Shown here: one piece after another, positions 6,137 through 7,064 of the stretch
Layout of the letters: every line of letters begins with the position of its first letter
Position numbering within the stretch: the stretch's first letter is position 1
DNA from: an uncultured Kineosporia sp.
Lineage (GTDB): Bacteria; Actinomycetota; Actinomycetes; Actinomycetales; Kineosporiaceae
NCBI GenBank assembly: GCA_937859855.1
Contig: CALMAR010000022.1
Location: forward strand, 2,833-9,896
Direction: 5' to 3'
Length of the DNA: 7,064 bases
Made by a program: the position numbers and the translations under genes
Notes under the pieces: model-generated
What the model saw: the letters and a program-made list of their open reading frames with translations, nothing else
Database searches by the model: none
Told to the model about the DNA's origin: nothing

Positions 6137-6907
6137 TCAGCTGGAGCTCGAACTGCTCGACGACGACGAGCTGCCGAAGTACGACGACAACGCCGTGGAC
6201 TGCGACTTCAGGCTGGACAGTGCGCTTTCCATGGCCGTGAACTTGGTGTTGAGCATGGACCGATACGCGTCCAGCCGGGTCGTCCAGCCATCGATCGCGT
6301 CTTGCAGGCTGGAGATCTGAGAGCTGGCCTGAGCCTGCGCCGTGACCAGCTGCCCGGTGGCCGAGTCGCTCATGTCCGAGAACAGCTTGTCGAGCTTCTG
6401 GGCCAGTCCGGGCGTGTAATTGACTGTGCCGATATTGCCGCTGCTGGAGGCGATATCGGCATCACTGGCGTTCACCGCGAGGGACAGACCGGCTGCCTTG
6501 CTGGCCGAGCTCACCGGGACACTGAGAATGTTGCCGATGCCGGTGGCGGTGACGCCGTCGACGGTGCCGGCGATGTTGGCTCCGGCGCGGGTCTTGGTCG
6601 CCGTGCCCCCACCGTCGATCGTTGCGGTGAATGCCCCTGCGGTGCCCGGGTTCGAGGCGGTGAAGATGACGTTTCCGCCGCTGTCCGCCGCCGCGGCAAC
6701 CCCCATGCCGGCCTGGGCCAGCTTGGTGTTGAGCTTGGCTGCGACCGCGGCGGCGTCCTCGCCGGTTTCAGCCGTGTAGCTGACCGTGCTGGAACCGCGG
6801 GTGATGGCCAGCAGGCGGCCGACGATGCCGGTGCCCGGCGCGACGACCTGCCATTGTTCGGCTTTCGCGTTGCTGGTCACCTTGACGGGGTAGGACCCCG
6901 CCGCCGT
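6137..6907 (-). CDS. fliD: FliD, filament cap protein (N-terminus missing at a sequence junction)
   Basis: FliD caps the growing filament and folds each flagellin as it arrives. About 256 codons remain. They begin TAAGSYPVKVTSNAKAEQW, the first FliD domain, which usually starts near residue 90-110. So roughly the first 100 residues, including the GLxSGLD start, are absent. Residues about 39-99 of the fragment (SSTVSYTAETG to AGAFTATI) resemble the flagellin/hook IN motif. The C-terminal part has GTVNYTPGLAQKLDKLF (about 160-176), then a long helix ending TRLDAYRSMLNTKFTAMESA and SSLKSQSTALSSYF, the family's coiled-coil tail. The protein ends in 11 Ser written with mixed codons. A GTG at 6880 opens the frame but is internal to the domain, so it is not the true start. 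Upstream the frame runs without a stop into out-of-frame pilB-like DNA. fliS follows 50 nt downstream. Confidence 0.82.
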   Translation of the reverse strand, partial: TAAGSYPVKVTSNAKAEQWQVVAPGTGIVGRLLAITRGSSTVSYTAETGEDAAAVAAKLNTKLAQAGMGVAAAADSGGNVIFTASNPGTAGAFTATIDGGGTATKTRAGANIAGTVDGVTATGIGNILSVPVSSASKAAGLSLAVNASDADIASSSGNIGTVNYTPGLAQKLDKLFSDMSDSATGQLVTAQAQASSQISSLQDAIDGWTTRLDAYRSMLNTKFTAMESALSSLKSQSTALSSYFGSSSSSSSSSSS

Positions 6908-6908
6908 C

Positions 6909-7064
6909 GCCGTGGGAGCGCTCGAGCATCTTGGCGAGCTTGTCGTGCTCGACGATGACCCACTCGGGCGAGAGCTGGGTGGCGAACTTGATGCGCTCGA
7001 CGGCCTCCTGGTCGGTCGGGTCGGCGCCGCCGATGAAGACGCGGTTGCCGCGCTTGCCGAGGAC
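6909..7064 (-). CDS. pilB: PilB-like fragment, N-terminal domain of a type IV pilus assembly ATPase
   Basis: Reading from the right edge, 52 codons give a coherent protein piece: LGKRGNRVFIGGADPTDQEA at 2-21, then VERIKFATQLSPEWVIVEHD (22-41) and KLAKMLERS (42-50). It resembles the N-terminal domain of PilB, the pilus extension ATPase, in the betaproteobacterial form (ADPTDQEA..IKFATQ..PEWVIVE.DKL). No Walker motif is expected this early. Every codon ends in G or C, all four Leu are CTC and all four Arg are CGC, unlike the CTG- and CGG-rich flagellar genes next to it. After about 6909 the frame continues as meaningless out-of-frame fliD sequence to a TGA at 6768-6770. Gene start and most of the gene are outside the window. 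The protein call is from memory of the family. Confidence 0.6.

Noticed and set aside
6137..6880. GTG at 6880 as the true start of a short FliD
   Set aside because: The conserved FliD sequence AAGSYPVK continues upstream of this GTG, and no ribosome binding site is seen, so it is an internal Val codon.
6302..6958. Plus-strand open frame (218 codons) opposite fliD
   Set aside because: It is antisense to fliD, crosses the suspected chimeric join, and has Gly/Arg/Asp-rich low-complexity content.

Overview
The window is a flagellar gene cluster from a high-GC bacterium, most likely a motile actinobacterium. The evidence is the high G+C of every gene, long antisense shadow frames, the order fliD-fliS-(small fliT-like gene)-flgB-flgC-fliE-fliF-fliG-fliH-fliI, a FliD that ends in the actinobacterial style (a GTVNYTPGLAQ-type stretch followed by a long helix), and a FliH with a divergent C-terminus. 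The assignment to phylum is an inference. I cannot place the genus. All genes lie on the minus strand, so the cluster is transcribed from right to left.

Layout in the direction of transcription. At the right edge (about 6909-7064) is a short piece that reads as the N-terminal domain of a type IV pilus assembly ATPase (PilB) of the kind seen in betaproteobacteria. It runs out of frame into the truncated cap gene fliD (6137 to about 6907). The join looks artificial, so this end of the window should be treated with caution. Next come fliS (5673-6086) and a small fliT-like gene (5312-5671), 1 nt apart. A 330-nt non-coding gap follows (4982-5311). It holds a 14-bp direct repeat, a strong 64-nt nested stem-loop and a candidate sigma-28/WhiG-type promoter.

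After the gap a tightly packed operon begins: flgB (4634-4981), flgC (4236-4631), fliE (3842-4234), fliF (2236-3804), fliG (1204-2232), fliH (476-1207) and the first 159 codons of fliI (1-479). Spacings are 1-3 nt, or 4-nt ATGA/GTGA overlaps, except for a 37-nt GC-only spacer between fliE and fliF.

The products build the base of the flagellum. FliF is the MS ring, FliG the torque-generating switch ring, FliE/FlgB/FlgC the MS-ring adaptor and proximal rod, and FliH/FliI the export ATPase complex. The late module upstream encodes the filament cap (FliD), the flagellin chaperone (FliS) and a probable small export chaperone. I see no tRNA, rRNA, CRISPR array, insertion sequence or phage gene, and no clearly new biological system. 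The points most worth checking are the fliD/pilB junction, the intergenic stem-loop with its promoter, and the divergent fliT-like gene.
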